This document shows positions 63,670 to 64,000 of a stretch of DNA of 64,000 nt, piece after piece. Each line of letters opens with the position of its first letter. Positions within the stretch are counted from its first letter, which is position 1. This DNA is from Odobenus rosmarus divergens (taxonomy: Eukaryota > Chordata > Mammalia > Carnivora > Odobenidae). The stretch lies in the NCBI RefSeq assembly GCF_000321225.1, contig NW_004450664.1:443975-507974 (forward strand), written 5' to 3'. The notes beneath the pieces are model-generated. The model did no database searches. It saw only the letters and a program-made list of their open reading frames with translations, and was not told the origin of the DNA. Position numbers and translations under genes: made by a program.

Positions 63670-64000
63670 AGAATGGTAACAGTAATATTGAGCCCTGAGA
63701 ATATGCTAGAATGTGTTACAAGTGCTTTACATGTTTTATTTCATTATCCTCACAATAACCTTTTTGTTTTTAAGTAATCTCTATGCCCAAGGTGGGGATT
63801 TGAACTCACAACTCTGAGGTCAAGAGTCGCAGGCTCTAACAACAGAACCAGCCAGGCGCCCCTTCATAATAACCTTTTGAAGAGGTACTATTAACATCCC
63901 ATCTTATCGTGGGCAAATGGAGACACAGAGAGACATTAGGTAGCTCTCCCAGGCTCACCCAGCTAGCAGAGTGGAGGCTGGACTGGAGCTCAGGCCGTGG
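63670..64000 (+). repeat. MIR, sense, split by a SINE, cut by window edge
   Basis: ACAAGTGCTTTACATGTTTT is followed after the insertion by AGAGGTACTATTAACATCCC, AATGGAGACACAGAGAGACA and GGACTGGAGCTCAGGC. Confidence 0.85.
63767..63862 (-). mobile_element. Short CAN-SINE type inside MIR, antisense
   Basis: TTTTTAAGTAATCTCTATGC through CAGCCAGGCGCCCC, with AATAACCTTTT on both sides (about 63755 and 63868). Confidence 0.88.

Noticed and set aside
60301..64000. CRYGN expected from human gene order
   Set aside because: No beta/gamma-crystallin motif exon was seen in any frame. It probably lies beyond the window.

Overview
This is a mammalian nuclear window. It carries many copies of the tRNA-derived CAN-SINE, recognisable by its GGCGCCTGGGTGGCTCAG head, CT-rich body and AAATAAA tail, so the host is a carnivoran. 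The SINE forms lack the typical dog and cat diagnostic versions, so I infer an arctoid caniform (bear, seal or mustelid-like). The species itself is not determined.

Two protein-coding genes lie tail to tail, as in the human 7q36 block. NUB1 (NEDD8 ultimate buster 1) is on the + strand. It has a CpG-island promoter and untranslated exon 1 near 9.4 kb, 14 coding exons from 12471 to 35162, and a probable 3' UTR to about 36.4 kb. The joined coding exons give an open 614-codon reading frame with a UBL domain, a coiled coil, a helical middle, three UBA domains and an acidic tail. WDR86 is on the - strand, with its start codon at 59303 inside a second CpG island, six coding exons and its stop at 39318. 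The exons join to 376 codons of WD-repeat protein. All splice junctions found are GT-AG and keep phase.

Region by region: 1-8.9 kb is intergenic and rich in SINEs and LTR remnants. 8.9-9.7 kb is the NUB1 promoter. 9.4-35.2 kb is NUB1, whose introns carry L1, MIR, L2, MER20, MER5A-like and SINE copies. 35.2-39.3 kb is the convergent intergenic or 3' UTR zone. 39.3-59.3 kb is WDR86, with two intronic minisatellites and a 50-base assembly gap. 58.9-60.3 kb is the WDR86 promoter island. 60.3-64 kb is intergenic with MIR and SINE copies.

The two genes have no known shared pathway. NUB1 lowers NEDD8 and FAT10 conjugates by delivering them to the proteasome, while WDR86 is a poorly studied beta-propeller scaffold. 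I found no new biological system. The items most worth checking are a 95-bp exact duplicate beside the gap (probably an assembly error), L1 sequence directly upstream of a NUB1 splice acceptor, minisatellites within WDR86 introns (one forming the tract before an acceptor), and several compound SINE insertions with readable target-site duplications.
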